From positions 1 to 51,380 of IMG/VR virus record IMGVR_UViG_3300049491_000624: a stretch of 51,380 bases of DNA; one strand, given 5' to 3'. Positions within the stretch are counted from its first letter, which is position 1. Every line of letters begins with the position of its first letter. The position numbers and the translations under genes were made by a program. Shown here piece by piece: positions 25,008-33,409 of this stretch. The DNA is from a virus. The notes under the pieces are model-generated. The model saw only the letters and a list, made by a program, of their open reading frames with translations, was not told the origin of the DNA and searched no databases.

Positions 25008-28000
25008 TGATCCTCGTGTTCTGATTCCAATAGGCCGCATTGTAGGCGTTGTTCTGCATGAACAACAAGAGGTCATAGACACTGCTCCAGACGTGCCATT
25101 GCGTGTGCGCGTTGGCATCGTAAGAGGTCTTGTATCCTACGCTATGCGCGTCTATATCAGCTCCCGCCATAATGAACGTAGTATAGGAGTTACCATGCCA
25201 CGTGGGGATGCTGCCTAGCGCCGTGGCCCATACAGAGGCCCCGTCGACGGTCAACTTCCACTGAGTATTGACCGTTCCGGTAGACAGGACATAGGTATGG
25301 ACCAGCCCATCGAACGGATCCATAACCGGAGTGGTCACGGTATCGTCCACAATAGTCGTAGCGGTCGATGACTTTACGATAATGCGAAGTCTCCCGTTGG
25401 TCTCGTTAGGGCCGTATCCCGCGGCTGTCTTGTACAACTCTATCTTTGCTCCGTTAGGAGCTTGCAACAAGAGCATAGTTCCTTGTGCATCATAGGCACC
25501 GACATAGCGGATGTGAGCGATCATGGAGCAGCCGTAAGAAGAGAAGCTTGCCGAGACCGCAGCTTCTCCTCGGCACCCACCGGTGAACCGCATGATATAC
25601 ATCGTGTATCCTCCGTAGGTCCCCACTACAATGCCCCGCTGAAAGGTGCCTCCGACGGCCTTAGCAGGATGGAAGTTTCCTGAATGATCGTGGATGAATC
25701 TATCCGGGACTTCATCCTGCGTAGCGAAGTAGTGCACGGGACCAGCACCCGCAAAGACAGATTTCAGGTTCGCTTCGTACGCGCCTTTGGTCGTGCTTGC
25801 TCGGATCGTAGCTATATCCGAAGTGCTTAGATCCTTCATTCCGTAGAACAGACCGAAGAACTGCATATCGATTGCGCCCGCAACCGTGGTGAAGTTGTCG
25901 GCCAGCGTGGCAATCTCGTAGAGTCCGGCGGTTGGAGCCGTGCCTATGTTTCCCGTCTTGACGTCACCGTGGATATCTACGGTGACTCGTGGATTAGATA
26001 CGTCAAACGAGATCTTGACCACAACGAAGATATAGCCGTTGTATCCGGCTTGATCTTGTGCATCCGTTGTACTCAGGTATTCGTACCGAGTGCCAGACGC
26101 GTAGTAGGCTCCTCCAATGCGGACCTTACTGGACACACGCTGCGCATAGACCTCTACGTAGGCCGCTCCGCTTGTTGTTCGCAGCTTGAACAGGGAAATA
26201 TCCGTTAGAGCAGCCGCCCCCTTGCCCTTAGCGAGCCAGAACCCAACGACGAACTTGTACCGTGCTGCTTCTGTGAATAGATTGATACTCTCGTTGCTCC
26301 GTAAGCGCCAGCTTCCGGAAGTCGTGATCTTAGCTATGTTGACGGCTTTTGATCCGGTAAGGGGTCCGGTATAGTTCCCCTCAAGAACGATATCGCTTGT
26401 AGCGCTTGGATCCTTGTAGAAGTCCCGGGCGTAGTACCACGTCCCGATCCCGGTCCAGCACATCCAATCACGAAGCACGAGAATGGAGCTTGGTGGAGGA
26501 TCTACAACCGGGTCAAATACCGGACAAAAGATCCCCGCATCGTCGTCTCCTTGAAATAGGATAAATAAGTTATCGTCTACCGTCTTTACCTCCAGAGCAA
26601 AGGCGGGACTAACCTGTTCATTGGCTCCACCAAAATCCGTCACCACAAACAGGAACTTGTTTCCCGTGCCCACCGATCCTTGATTTAGGGCAGTCCAGGC
26701 GATCGTTGTGCCCGTGACAGTCCCAATCGTTTGCTGAACTTTGGTAGCCGTGGCGTAGACAGATGTTGAGGCGTAGTAGAGCCGAGTAGTACCGGGTTGT
26801 GCGAAGTCCTGACCATAGACGACCATGCCTACCGCGGTCTCTTGGATCACGGCTAATCCATCAACACTCGCTATCCCCGGAGCTACGGCCGAAGAGATGC
26901 GGATAGGAAACGAAGCACTGCGCCGCTCTTTTACGTTACCCGCCCACGTTACCGCGAATAGGTAGAAAAAGCCCTCACCTATAGATCCAAGAGTTATAGC
27001 GTTCCAGTTGAGCGTGGTAGCTGTAACACTGGATATAGTTTGATCCTGCTTGACGGCGGACGTGTAGTTAGTGGAGTCCGCCCACACAAGTTTAGTAGTG
27101 CCTCCCGGAGCAAGGTTCGTTCCCACAACTGCGAGATTTACTTCGTTTGGATAGAAGTAGGTTCGGCCACCTTGCACCGACGTGAGGGTCGGTGTTGTTG
27201 GTGTTGTGATCGTGACGGCGAAGGCCGCGCTCACCGTTGCGTTGCTGCCTCCGAAATCAGACACCACGAAGAGGAACAGAGCCCCCGTAGTCAAGGAACC
27301 CATGCTTACGGAACTCCACGTGGTAACCGTGTTAGTCGTCCCTGTGATCGTTTGCTGGACTTTGGTCGAAGCAGAGTACGTGGCTGTCTGCGCAAGGAAG
27401 AGGGCCGTAGTGCCCACGGACACGAAGTTGAGTCCGTTCACTACTCGATTAGTGTCTGTTGTATCTACCACGGCTCCGCCTGTGATAGATGTAATCTGCG
27501 GAGCAGGAGGCACGGTCACCGTGATTGCGAAGGCCGCTGAGACTTGCTGTCCGCCCCCACCGTAGTCCGTGATAGCGTAAAGGTACCGAGTAGCGGCGCC
27601 GGTCAAAGATCCAAACGTAACAGCCGTCCATGTAATGCTTGTGCTAGATACACCTGAAACCGTTTGCTGAACTTTGGTAGCCGTGGCGTAGACATTGGTA
27701 TCTGCGTAGAATAGTGCCGTCGTGCCTCCGCTTAGGCTTGTGCCGGTGATGGCTATGTTGACCTGAGTAGATAGGATGGCATTGTCTCCATCCACCAAAG
27801 TGATCACGGGAGGGCTAGCCACGGACTCGTTCAAAGACACAAGCGCGTGAGCAAAAGACCCACTGAAGCTCCACTGGCAAAGCGTGTTTGGGTCTACGTT
27901 GTGCCCGCTGGCATGGGTGAGTTGGTCTCGCCCAGACCCCGAGTTGTTATAGTTCCAAAGCTGCGTATGCCCGGTTCCCGCGATGGTTACGGACCCCGCC

Positions 28001-28464
28001 GTACCTATTGAGATCACGTCTACCCCACCTTCCGCCGCCGTGGGGATGGTCAAGGAGCTAGACGATCCAGCAGACGCAAGGAAGGCCCCATCCGTTGATT
28101 GGATCGTGCTGGACTGGTGAACACCCGTGTAGCACGCAAGCGTGAACATCCATTGAGTGGAGCTATCTCCACCGGATACGGTCAGCACTCCGTTTGCAGT
28201 CTTGCTAGATAGATTTCCTACTGTCTTTGTAAAGATCGCAGCCGCGCCCTTACCGAACCCACCCATTGCGCCAAACTGATCCTTTTGCAGCGTCATCGCT
28301 GCCCCGTCCCAGGTAGCGGTGTAAGTAGGACTAGATCCGATGTCACGCAACGACACCATAAGAACGATCAGGCAGTCGTTCCCCGTTAGGTTAGACAGGG
28401 TCGCAGAGAAGGACCCACTATTTCCGCCCGAAGCACTTGTGTTCTGGAGTTGCGCGATTGCCAT
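25000..28464 (-). CDS. Large Ig-repeat and lectin-like virion protein
   Basis: 1154 residues. An N-terminal beta domain (1-210) is followed by four similar units of about 105 residues (about 210-630), each with YATATKVQQT or a variant, then a W-containing strand and YLFAVTDFGG-type ending, resembling Ig/IPT folds. The C-terminal half holds two regions that look like concanavalin A/LamG lectin domains (around 690-860 and 920-1130). It is likely a surface or fibre protein that binds host or environmental sugars. It lies among head genes rather than at the tail tip, so a head decoration fibre is possible. Confidence 0.7.
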   Translation of the reverse strand: MAIAQLQNTSASGGNSGSFSATLSNLTGNDCLIVLMVSLRDIGSSPTYTATWDGAAMTLQKDQFGAMGGFGKGAAAIFTKTVGNLSSKTANGVLTVSGGDSSTQWMFTLACYTGVHQSSTIQSTDGAFLASAGSSSSLTIPTAAEGGVDVISIGTAGSVTIAGTGHTQLWNYNNSGSGRDQLTHASGHNVDPNTLCQWSFSGSFAHALVSLNESVASPPVITLVDGDNAILSTQVNIAITGTSLSGGTTALFYADTNVYATATKVQQTVSGVSSTSITWTAVTFGSLTGAATRYLYAITDYGGGGQQVSAAFAITVTVPPAPQITSITGGAVVDTTDTNRVVNGLNFVSVGTTALFLAQTATYSASTKVQQTITGTTNTVTTWSSVSMGSLTTGALFLFVVSDFGGSNATVSAAFAVTITTPTTPTLTSVQGGRTYFYPNEVNLAVVGTNLAPGGTTKLVWADSTNYTSAVKQDQTISSVTATTLNWNAITLGSIGEGFFYLFAVTWAGNVKERRSASFPIRISSAVAPGIASVDGLAVIQETAVGMVVYGQDFAQPGTTRLYYASTSVYATATKVQQTIGTVTGTTIAWTALNQGSVGTGNKFLFVVTDFGGANEQVSPAFALEVKTVDDNLFILFQGDDDAGIFCPVFDPVVDPPPSSILVLRDWMCWTGIGTWYYARDFYKDPSATSDIVLEGNYTGPLTGSKAVNIAKITTSGSWRLRSNESINLFTEAARYKFVVGFWLAKGKGAAALTDISLFKLRTTSGAAYVEVYAQRVSSKVRIGGAYYASGTRYEYLSTTDAQDQAGYNGYIFVVVKISFDVSNPRVTVDIHGDVKTGNIGTAPTAGLYEIATLADNFTTVAGAIDMQFFGLFYGMKDLSTSDIATIRASTTKGAYEANLKSVFAGAGPVHYFATQDEVPDRFIHDHSGNFHPAKAVGGTFQRGIVVGTYGGYTMYIMRFTGGCRGEAAVSASFSSYGCSMIAHIRYVGAYDAQGTMLLLQAPNGAKIELYKTAAGYGPNETNGRLRIIVKSSTATTIVDDTVTTPVMDPFDGLVHTYVLSTGTVNTQWKLTVDGASVWATALGSIPTWHGNSYTTFIMAGADIDAHSVGYKTSYDANAHTQWHVWSSVYDLLLFMQNNAYNAAYWNQNTRIND

Positions 28465-28467
28465 GGC

Positions 28468-28935
28468 TTAGGCTTCCGTGATCATCTTTCCTAGAACGGT
28501 CACGCACACGCGCGCCGCCACATCGTGGCTTACGTGTAACGTGTTGTTCAGGCTTAGCCTTCGATTTGGTAGCTTAGTCACAACTCCCCCATACTTCGCC
28601 AGTAAGCCGCCCACAATGGTCGCCCATGGGCCCGGAGACACCTGATTGCCAGCAGGACCGGAAAAGAGCTTGAAGTTGCCAGCGGCCCCTACAACCGCGC
28701 TTACGTGAAAGAGGTAGAGCCTTTGACTTGCACTTGGTGCTGTAAGTACGGTGCCGTTAGTCCCTTGCACGTAGAGAGGGATGTCCGCGCCCGCGGTCAC
28801 GTCGTTGGAGTCCAGGACTCCAACAAAATCGATTCCTCCAGACCATCCACCACTAGGCTCCGGAGAGCCGCAACACGTGTTGACGATGATCGAGCTTAGG
28901 TCCGTTGATCCGTTTCCGCTACATCCGCACGACAT
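28468..28935 (-). CDS. Hypothetical virion protein, Cys-rich N-terminus
   Basis: 155 residues from the ATG at 28935 (start MSCGCSGNG). An in-frame ATG 24 bases upstream lies in the loop of a hairpin and lacks a ribosome-binding site, while GAGGG precedes the chosen ATG. Four cysteines fall in the first 22 residues. The rest resembles a compact beta fold (LYLFHVSAVVGAAGNFKL). It lies directly after the capsid gene and before the adhesin, so a decoration or attachment protein is possible. Confidence 0.65.
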   Translation of the reverse strand: MSCGCSGNGSTDLSSIIVNTCCGSPEPSGGWSGGIDFVGVLDSNDVTAGADIPLYVQGTNGTVLTAPSASQRLYLFHVSAVVGAAGNFKLFSGPAGNQVSPGPWATIVGGLLAKYGGVVTKLPNRRLSLNNTLHVSHDVAARVCVTVLGKMITEA

Positions 28936-28940
28936 AAAAT

Positions 28941-28979
28941 AGCCCTCGACTAGAAGCATACCACTTCCGGTCGAGGGCT
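28941..28979 (-). terminator. Terminator after capsid gene
   Basis: AGCCCTCGAC pairs with GTCGAGGGCT (10 bp, 19-base loop), followed on the minus strand by ATTTTAT. The 3' arm contains the GAGGG ribosome-binding site of the next gene. Confidence 0.75.
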
Positions 28980-28982
28980 TAG

Positions 28983-29000
28983 GTAGGAGCTAGCTCCTAC
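28983..29000. repeat. 18-bp perfect palindrome
   Basis: GTAGGAGCTAGCTCCTAC lies between the capsid stop and the terminator. It may add to termination or protect the 3' end of capsid mRNA. Confidence 0.6.
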
Positions 29001-29006
29001 TAGGGG

Positions 29007-30116
29007 TTAGCCCAGAAGGCGAGCGCCACACTCGGGCTGAACAACGGCGCCACCGTACAAGATGTCGTACGACCAGATCGTCTCGAAGTGGGCATACCGG
29101 ACTTGCACGCGAATGGCCAAGCCAGATACATCGTCCAAAGCGGTGGACGACATCACGCCAAGTGCCTCAGGCGGACTCTGAAGCGTACGGACTGCGAATG
29201 CGAACGCTTGTGGGGCGAAGCCGATGTTTGCGACGTGACTTGCCGTCACGGTGATCGCCGTAGTCGCGGGAACAGCAACTTGGAGCGGCGGGCGGACAGT
29301 CAGGTTACCGCCGCCATAAGCAAGCACGGTGTAAGTTTGCGAATGATTCGCAAACTTGACAATATCACCGACCACGAACGTTCCCGTTCCGGCGGTGACA
29401 CCAATGACCGTCTCGCCGATAGCTTCGAGAGCCGTAACGGTGAACGTCGCCGCCGTGCCAGCGGTGTGATAAAACACGTTCTGGTCCATCCACCATTGGA
29501 AGCCAAGCCGCATATTCAGCTTGCCTTCGATGATGGCTTGCGGGTCCCCGTGCCACTCAGCGTTAGCAAAAGCGGGCACGCCAAGAGCCGAAGCCTCAGC
29601 ATCTGCATTGAAGACGCAATGCCGATTCTCCAACGGACAGAGCTGGTTATTCAGCACCTTGCGAAGGTTAGCCGCGTCGGTCGGCTTCTCGTTGGTGAAC
29701 GGAACGGTGCCCGCGGTGCCCGCGGTGCCGTAGAACTCCTTGTACATCCCGAGGAGAAACTGATCCACGTACTTCGCCAGCTTGGAGACAGCTTCCTCCG
29801 CAACGCGAGGGAAGTTCCCGTTCGCGATCTCGTGCATCTCTTTATCCGTCAAGGAGAAGTCAACCTTCTTCCACTGATCGAGATCCACGGGGACCTTGGT
29901 GAACACCACGTTCTGCGGAGCCGGGATCACGTTACTCGGATTGACATCCGTAACCGTGAGAGCGCCAGCGATGCCTACGTTGATCGTCTCTCCTTGCTGC
30001 ACCGCGGTCTGCTCGATGTCTCGATTCACGAGACGAGGAAGAACCGAGTTGGTGCGCAGGACTTGGACCGCGTTGGCGACAAGGACTGGAGTGATATCTG
30101 CGAGAGAGTTTGCCAT
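29007..30116 (-). CDS. Major capsid protein, P22 coat type
   Basis: 369 residues. The N-terminus (NRDIEQTAVQQGETINVG, LTDKEMHEIANGNF, KLAKYVDQFL) and C-terminal half match the P22-type coat family (HK97 fold). A beta insert at about 235-290 (TAGTGTFVVGDIVKFANHSQTYTV) corresponds to the module common in this family. The gene has its own promoter with a perfect TATAAT and is followed by a terminator, so it is expected to be highly expressed as its own transcript. The scaffold gene is not adjacent but 19 kb away. Confidence 0.9.
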   Translation of the reverse strand: MANSLADITPVLVANAVQVLRTNSVLPRLVNRDIEQTAVQQGETINVGIAGALTVTDVNPSNVIPAPQNVVFTKVPVDLDQWKKVDFSLTDKEMHEIANGNFPRVAEEAVSKLAKYVDQFLLGMYKEFYGTAGTAGTVPFTNEKPTDAANLRKVLNNQLCPLENRHCVFNADAEASALGVPAFANAEWHGDPQAIIEGKLNMRLGFQWWMDQNVFYHTAGTAATFTVTALEAIGETVIGVTAGTGTFVVGDIVKFANHSQTYTVLAYGGGNLTVRPPLQVAVPATTAITVTASHVANIGFAPQAFAFAVRTLQSPPEALGVMSSTALDDVSGLAIRVQVRYAHFETIWSYDILYGGAVVQPECGARLLG

Positions 30117-30151
30117 GAGTACCTCTATCCGAGCGAGCTCGTGATGGGCTG

Positions 30152-30179
30152 ATTATAGCCGTTCACTTCTCTCGTACAA
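30152..30179 (-). promoter_or_regulatory. Sigma70-like promoter of the capsid gene
   Basis: TATAAT (30152-30157) with TTGTAC (30174-30179) 16 bases upstream on the minus strand. The leader of about 30 bases contains GGTACTC-type sequence and a purine tract ATAGAGG before the ATG. Confidence 0.7.
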
Positions 30180-30185
30180 GCACGG

Positions 30186-30404
30186 TCAGAAGAATCTCCA
30201 AACATAGGCAAACTTTTGAGAGTTCAAGATCCAACTTAGGATCAATAGGTTGCATCCAACTACCAGCGCTAGCGCTAAGCAGAGCGCTAGGTTGCTGTAC
30301 GCGGCTAAAACCGGTTCCAGTTTAGTGACTGCTCGATCTTTGATAGTCTGATCGGAAGTGGTAGATCCGTTCTTAGGGTAGTCAGCTTGAGATTCCTTTT
30401 CCAT
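30186..30404 (-). CDS. Small membrane protein overlapping exonuclease
   Basis: 72 residues with a hydrophilic N-terminus, one clear membrane segment (about 38-62) and a short basic end. It starts inside the 3' end of the exonuclease gene in another frame (overlap 100 bases) and has a purine-rich start but no strong ribosome-binding site. The well-formed membrane segment falls mostly outside the overlap. A holin or antiholin is possible; an accidental frame cannot be ruled out. Confidence 0.45.
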   Translation of the reverse strand: MEKESQADYPKNGSTTSDQTIKDRAVTKLEPVLAAYSNLALCLALALVVGCNLLILSWILNSQKFAYVWRFF

Positions 30405-31057
30405 GGAAATGACTCTAGTTGTGCCGACAAGCTCGAACTAAGGATAGACCTATTAGCGACTACAGCCTCTAGAGATCCAAACCTATTGATCAGCTTAGCC
30501 GCGGTTTTGGGGCCCACTCCGTCGAGCCCCGGGATGTTATCGGCCGCGTCCCCGCAAAGCGCCTGTACCTCAGGGACCTGCCTTGCGGACACAAGCCATC
30601 GTTCCAGCACGGCCGCCTCGTCGTGAAGCTTGTTTCCCTTGTGCAGACGCACGTTGGGCCTCACAACTTGGCAAAGGTCTTTATCCTCTGATACGAGAAT
30701 GATAAGGTCGTAGATCTTATCTAAGACGTGAGCCACACTCGCAAGCACGTCGTCCGCTTCTGCTCCGGGAACTGACAGGATCGGAGCATTGCAAGATTCT
30801 AACCTTGACTCGATCTCCCTAACCCCGAAGGAGATATTAGGATCGTGAGACCGTCCTGCCTTGTACTCCGGAAAGACTTTAGATCTTTCCAAGTCCTCCC
30901 TCTTCGTATCCTTAGCGAAGAGCAGCCCTTGAGGTCGATAAGTACCGATCAAGGACTGGACCATGGACACGAACACCCGGGCAGACTTGTCCGGTCCTAC
31001 AGCGTGCACCGCCCTGTAGGCAAGAGAAGAGGTGTCGAGTAAAAGCAGAGTGCTCAC
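30305..31057 (-). CDS. 5'-3' exonuclease (T5/Pol I N-terminal type)
   Basis: 250 residues. Metal-binding acidic residues lie in LLLDTSSL (D8), GAEADDVLA and SEDKDL; the H3TH segment GDAADNIPGLDGVGPKTAAKLI is complete. The enzyme removes RNA primers and 5' flaps during replication, which complements the DNA ligase at 47.9-48.8 kb. It starts with GTG; TATAGA ends five bases before it. No other polymerase I domain follows, as usual for phage versions. Confidence 0.92.
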   Translation of the reverse strand: MSTLLLLDTSSLAYRAVHAVGPDKSARVFVSMVQSLIGTYRPQGLLFAKDTKREDLERSKVFPEYKAGRSHDPNISFGVREIESRLESCNAPILSVPGAEADDVLASVAHVLDKIYDLIILVSEDKDLCQVVRPNVRLHKGNKLHDEAAVLERWLVSARQVPEVQALCGDAADNIPGLDGVGPKTAAKLINRFGSLEAVVANRSILSSSLSAQLESFPWKRNLKLTTLRTDLPLPIRLSKIEQSLNWNRF

Positions 31058-31062
31058 CCTTG

Positions 31063-31068
31063 TCTATA
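31063..31068 (-). promoter_or_regulatory. -10 box of exonuclease gene, leaderless spacing
   Basis: TATAGA preceded by CG ends five bases before the GTG at 31057; see the finding on leaderless starts. The intervening CAAGG could also act as a very short Shine-Dalgarno. Confidence 0.5.
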
Positions 31069-31144
31069 CGGAGCTTGCTGTCCATATGCCAACAAGGCAA
31101 GCACCCCTACCACCAAGGCTTATGGAACCAGATCCTAGTTCTTT

Positions 31145-31169
31145 ACCCACTGCAAAAAGTACAGTGGGT
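31145..31169 (-). terminator. Hairpin after 180-residue gene
   Basis: ACCCACTG and CAGTGGGT form an 8-bp stem with a 9-base loop, just beyond the stop at 31177. The base run after the stem is TAAAG, not T-rich, so it may be a weak terminator or mRNA stabiliser. Confidence 0.45.
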
Positions 31170-31176
31170 CTGGAAC

Positions 31177-31719
31177 CTAGACCGATTGCACACTATCTAC
31201 GATGATCACGTACTGCCGAACGAACTCGACCAGCTTGCTGTCCTCAACGATTGAAATCCACTGAAGAGCTTCGAGTACAGGATGGCTCTTCTTAGCGGAC
31301 AGAACACTGCCAGGTTCGCACTCCAACGCGGCTACCAAACGCAGGGCTTCCCGTTTCGAGGAAGCCTCGACTCCAAAGAACGCGTTGACCGAGCCAAGAA
31401 GTGCCTGCTCTATCTTCTCCCTACCGACTTCAGTGGGGTCTAGTGTCACGGACGGGGAGGGCACTAGCACCACGTCGTAGCTAGTAGCTACTTGCTGCGC
31501 TTGTTCCCACGTACCCACGAACGGAAACGTGCGGGCGAAGCGGTGGTACTCCCGATCGTTCTGATGAGACTCATCTCCTTGAACGATTGGCTGACGGCTG
31601 AACTTGCCTAGGTTTCGGAGTTGGTTACTCAACCAACTAGCCATCATGCTAGGAGCGATGGCTGTAGCGGGGATCGGCGGTACGAGTAGAACGTGAGGAA
31701 CGATCAGAACGAGAGACAC
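31177..31719 (-). CDS. Hypothetical protein, hydrophobic N-terminus
   Basis: 180 residues from a GTG; not recognised. Residues 1-25 are hydrophobic and proline-rich and could be a signal or start of a membrane segment, though the lack of early lysine or arginine argues against a classical signal. The rest looks alpha/beta. TACGGT ends exactly five bases before the GTG (31725-31730). Confidence 0.6.
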   Translation of the reverse strand: MSLVLIVPHVLLVPPIPATAIAPSMMASWLSNQLRNLGKFSRQPIVQGDESHQNDREYHRFARTFPFVGTWEQAQQVATSYDVVLVPSPSVTLDPTEVGREKIEQALLGSVNAFFGVEASSKREALRLVAALECEPGSVLSAKKSHPVLEALQWISIVEDSKLVEFVRQYVIIVDSVQSV

Positions 31720-31765
31720 GCTAAACCGTACTTCGATCCTTGCGCGGAGGCAACCCCAGAGACTC

Positions 31766-32206
31766 TTATACTTGCTCCGCTCTTATACGGCGGGCGTGCC
31801 GGAGCTTGCTTAGGTCGTGAGGCGCGATACAGACACGGTTTCCTTGATTTCCGCCAAGACACTGAATCACCCCACGTTGCATTGATATAAACAACGCCAC
31901 GTGCATCCCTCCCTCCCTATCAAATACAAGGACGTCCCCTAACTGCAAGTCTTTAGTGAGCACGGCAGTCCCTACGTCTCCCCACGAGCTAGCACGCGCG
32001 GGCACGGAAGGCGCAGGGAACCCGCAAGTGCCAAACACTTGCGCCATAAAGATGCCGCACCACGGAGTCGTGCTGTCGTCGCTAGCAGAGGACCGGAAGA
32101 ACTTTTTGATCCACCCTAGGATGGTGGGGTTGCTGCCTTGGCCAGCCGTCTCGGCCTCTCCATAGAAGGACAGCGCCGTCAGTACCAGCTTTTCGCTTGG
32201 CGTCAT
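31766..32206 (-). CDS. Candidate endolysin (CHAP/TIGR02594-like)
   Basis: 146 residues. The pattern PWCGIFMA (C50), PARASSW, LGDVLVF, GGMHVALF (H102) and CLGGNQGN (N120) is that of CHAP/NlpC-type cell-wall hydrolases of the TIGR02594 group, used by many phages as endolysins or internal lysozymes. The catalytic C, H and N are all in place. It lies outside the tail block, unlike the NlpC/P60 protein at 11.5 kb, which favours lysis. No signal peptide is visible, so a holin or other export route is needed. Confidence 0.8.
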   Translation of the reverse strand: MTPSEKLVLTALSFYGEAETAGQGSNPTILGWIKKFFRSSASDDSTTPWCGIFMAQVFGTCGFPAPSVPARASSWGDVGTAVLTKDLQLGDVLVFDREGGMHVALFISMQRGVIQCLGGNQGNRVCIAPHDLSKLRHARRIRAEQV

Positions 32207-32261
32207 ACCCGTACTTTGCCGGTGATGCCCGTGCGCCGCAAGGCAGTGGTACGATGAGCAA

Positions 32262-32537
32262 GTGTTGCCTGTAATGTTACAGACGCTAGGCGACCCTGAG
32301 TTGCGGGGTCACGTCCAACAACTAGTTGATAGAACTATCTTCGATGGGCCCGCCTACCTAGTTAGCATATCAAATAAAAGTGGGTCGACCGTGCACGCTG
32401 AAGCCGTCCGGGCTTCCGGATTGTTGATCCTAGTTAGCGAAGACTCTGAATCCAAAACGTATAAGTGGGACGTTGCAATAGAGGAGCACTATGCGAGTGT
32501 CTGCTCCTTTCCCATGGAGCATTCGCCGGGCACCTAG
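32262..32537 (+). CDS. Hypothetical protein at head of plus operon
   Basis: 91 residues from GTG at 32262; an in-frame ATG at 32274 is an alternative. Not recognised. TACGAT lies six bases before the GTG with TG one base before it (extended -10). It is followed by the dCTP deaminase-family gene on the same strand. Confidence 0.55.
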   Translation: MLPVMLQTLGDPELRGHVQQLVDRTIFDGPAYLVSISNKSGSTVHAEAVRASGLLILVSEDSESKTYKWDVAIEEHYASVCSFPMEHSPGT

Positions 32538-32570
32538 CTCCTTGAGCACGCTTATGCAACGCTCAGTTCC

Positions 32571-33101
32571 GTGGTGATCTCTAAGCCAACTCTCGAGTCC
32601 CTCTTCTTTTGCAGGGATCTGATCATTGAACCTCTGCACGAAGACGGACTCCAGCCTGCAAGTGTGGATCTATGTCTGCACGAGACAGCGGGAAGATACA
32701 GAACTCTAGGCGTGCTGGACACCAGAGGGGCGGCGCCGGGAATAGACCTTTTTGATATACCTCCTCACGGGTACTGCTTACAGCCGGGCGCAGCACTGCT
32801 AGCCCGAACAAAAGAGGAGGTGCGTATTCCCGTGAATATGTGTGCCCTGCTCGTTGCTAGGAGCAGCATGTCGAGAGTCATGCTCATGGTACAGTGCCTG
32901 ACGGGGTTTATCGATCCTGGATTCCACGGGACGCTAGATCTACAGATCTTCAATGCCGGATCTAACCCGGTCCGCCTCTACGCAGGGGACCGCATCGCTC
33001 AACTCGTGCTCTTCCAGTTGACGACATCTACCTCAGCCTACGCCGGCAAGTACCAAGGCAAGAGCGGCGTAGCGGGATTCAAGCCGGACAATCGGACATG
33101 A
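32571..33101 (+). CDS. dCTP deaminase / dUTPase family protein
   Basis: 176 residues. Family motifs: LQPASVDL (28-35), VARSSMSR (96-103), TGFIDPGFHG (111-120), GDRIAQLV (139-146) and the C-terminal KYQGKSG (160-166). This family makes dUMP or dUTP from dCTP or hydrolyses dUTP, keeping dTTP up and uracil out of DNA. At the position of the catalytic glutamate of dCTP deaminases (family ITLEL) it has TLDLQ, so the residue aligned with E is Q125; a pure deaminase may be inactive. Two adjacent GTG codons (32571, 32574) could start it. It overlaps the lipoprotein gene by ATGA. Confidence 0.85.
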   Translation: MVISKPTLESLFFCRDLIIEPLHEDGLQPASVDLCLHETAGRYRTLGVLDTRGAAPGIDLFDIPPHGYCLQPGAALLARTKEEVRIPVNMCALLVARSSMSRVMLMVQCLTGFIDPGFHGTLDLQIFNAGSNPVRLYAGDRIAQLVLFQLTTSTSAYAGKYQGKSGVAGFKPDNRT

Positions 33102-33409
33102 ACACAAAACTACCTATGATCCTCCTTCCGATCCTTCTACTCGCGGCTAGCTGCGATCAACAGACCAAGCAAGCGCAGGACATTGCGCGTTGCGTAATGA
33201 ACGACTCCCGCCTCAGTACGATTGTCAAAGATCCACCTAAGGCAAAGCAGTGGGTCCAAGCCCAGATCACCACGTGGAAAGGCGTGAAGGCCCGCGTAGC
33301 CGCCAACACTCCACCTTTCGTGACCGACGAAGATGTAAAGGTGTTGATCGACGAGTCGGACGTACTAGACCGACTCGCTACGTGCCTTGATACAAGGAGC
33401 CCTAAGTGA
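33098..33409 (+). CDS. Small lipoprotein
   Basis: 103 residues. A signal sequence with K4, a hydrophobic core and lipobox LAAS-C (C19) predicts a membrane-anchored lipoprotein. The mature part is helical, with two cysteines (near C32 and C97). Phage lipoproteins are often involved in lysis (spanin partner) or in blocking superinfection; nothing decides between them here. ATGA overlap with the dCTP deaminase-family gene. Confidence 0.75.
   Translation: MNTKLPMILLPILLLAASCDQQTKQAQDIARCVMNDSRLSTIVKDPPKAKQWVQAQITTWKGVKARVAANTPPFVTDEDVKVLIDESDVLDRLATCLDTRSPK

Noticed and set aside
7700-30116. Integrase, excisionase or attachment sites for lysogeny
   Set aside because: No recombinase-like protein or att-type repeat is seen anywhere in the window, so lifestyle is undecided.
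29088-30152. 354-codon open frame opposite the capsid gene
   Set aside because: Shadow of the capsid gene; arginine-rich with no domain pattern.
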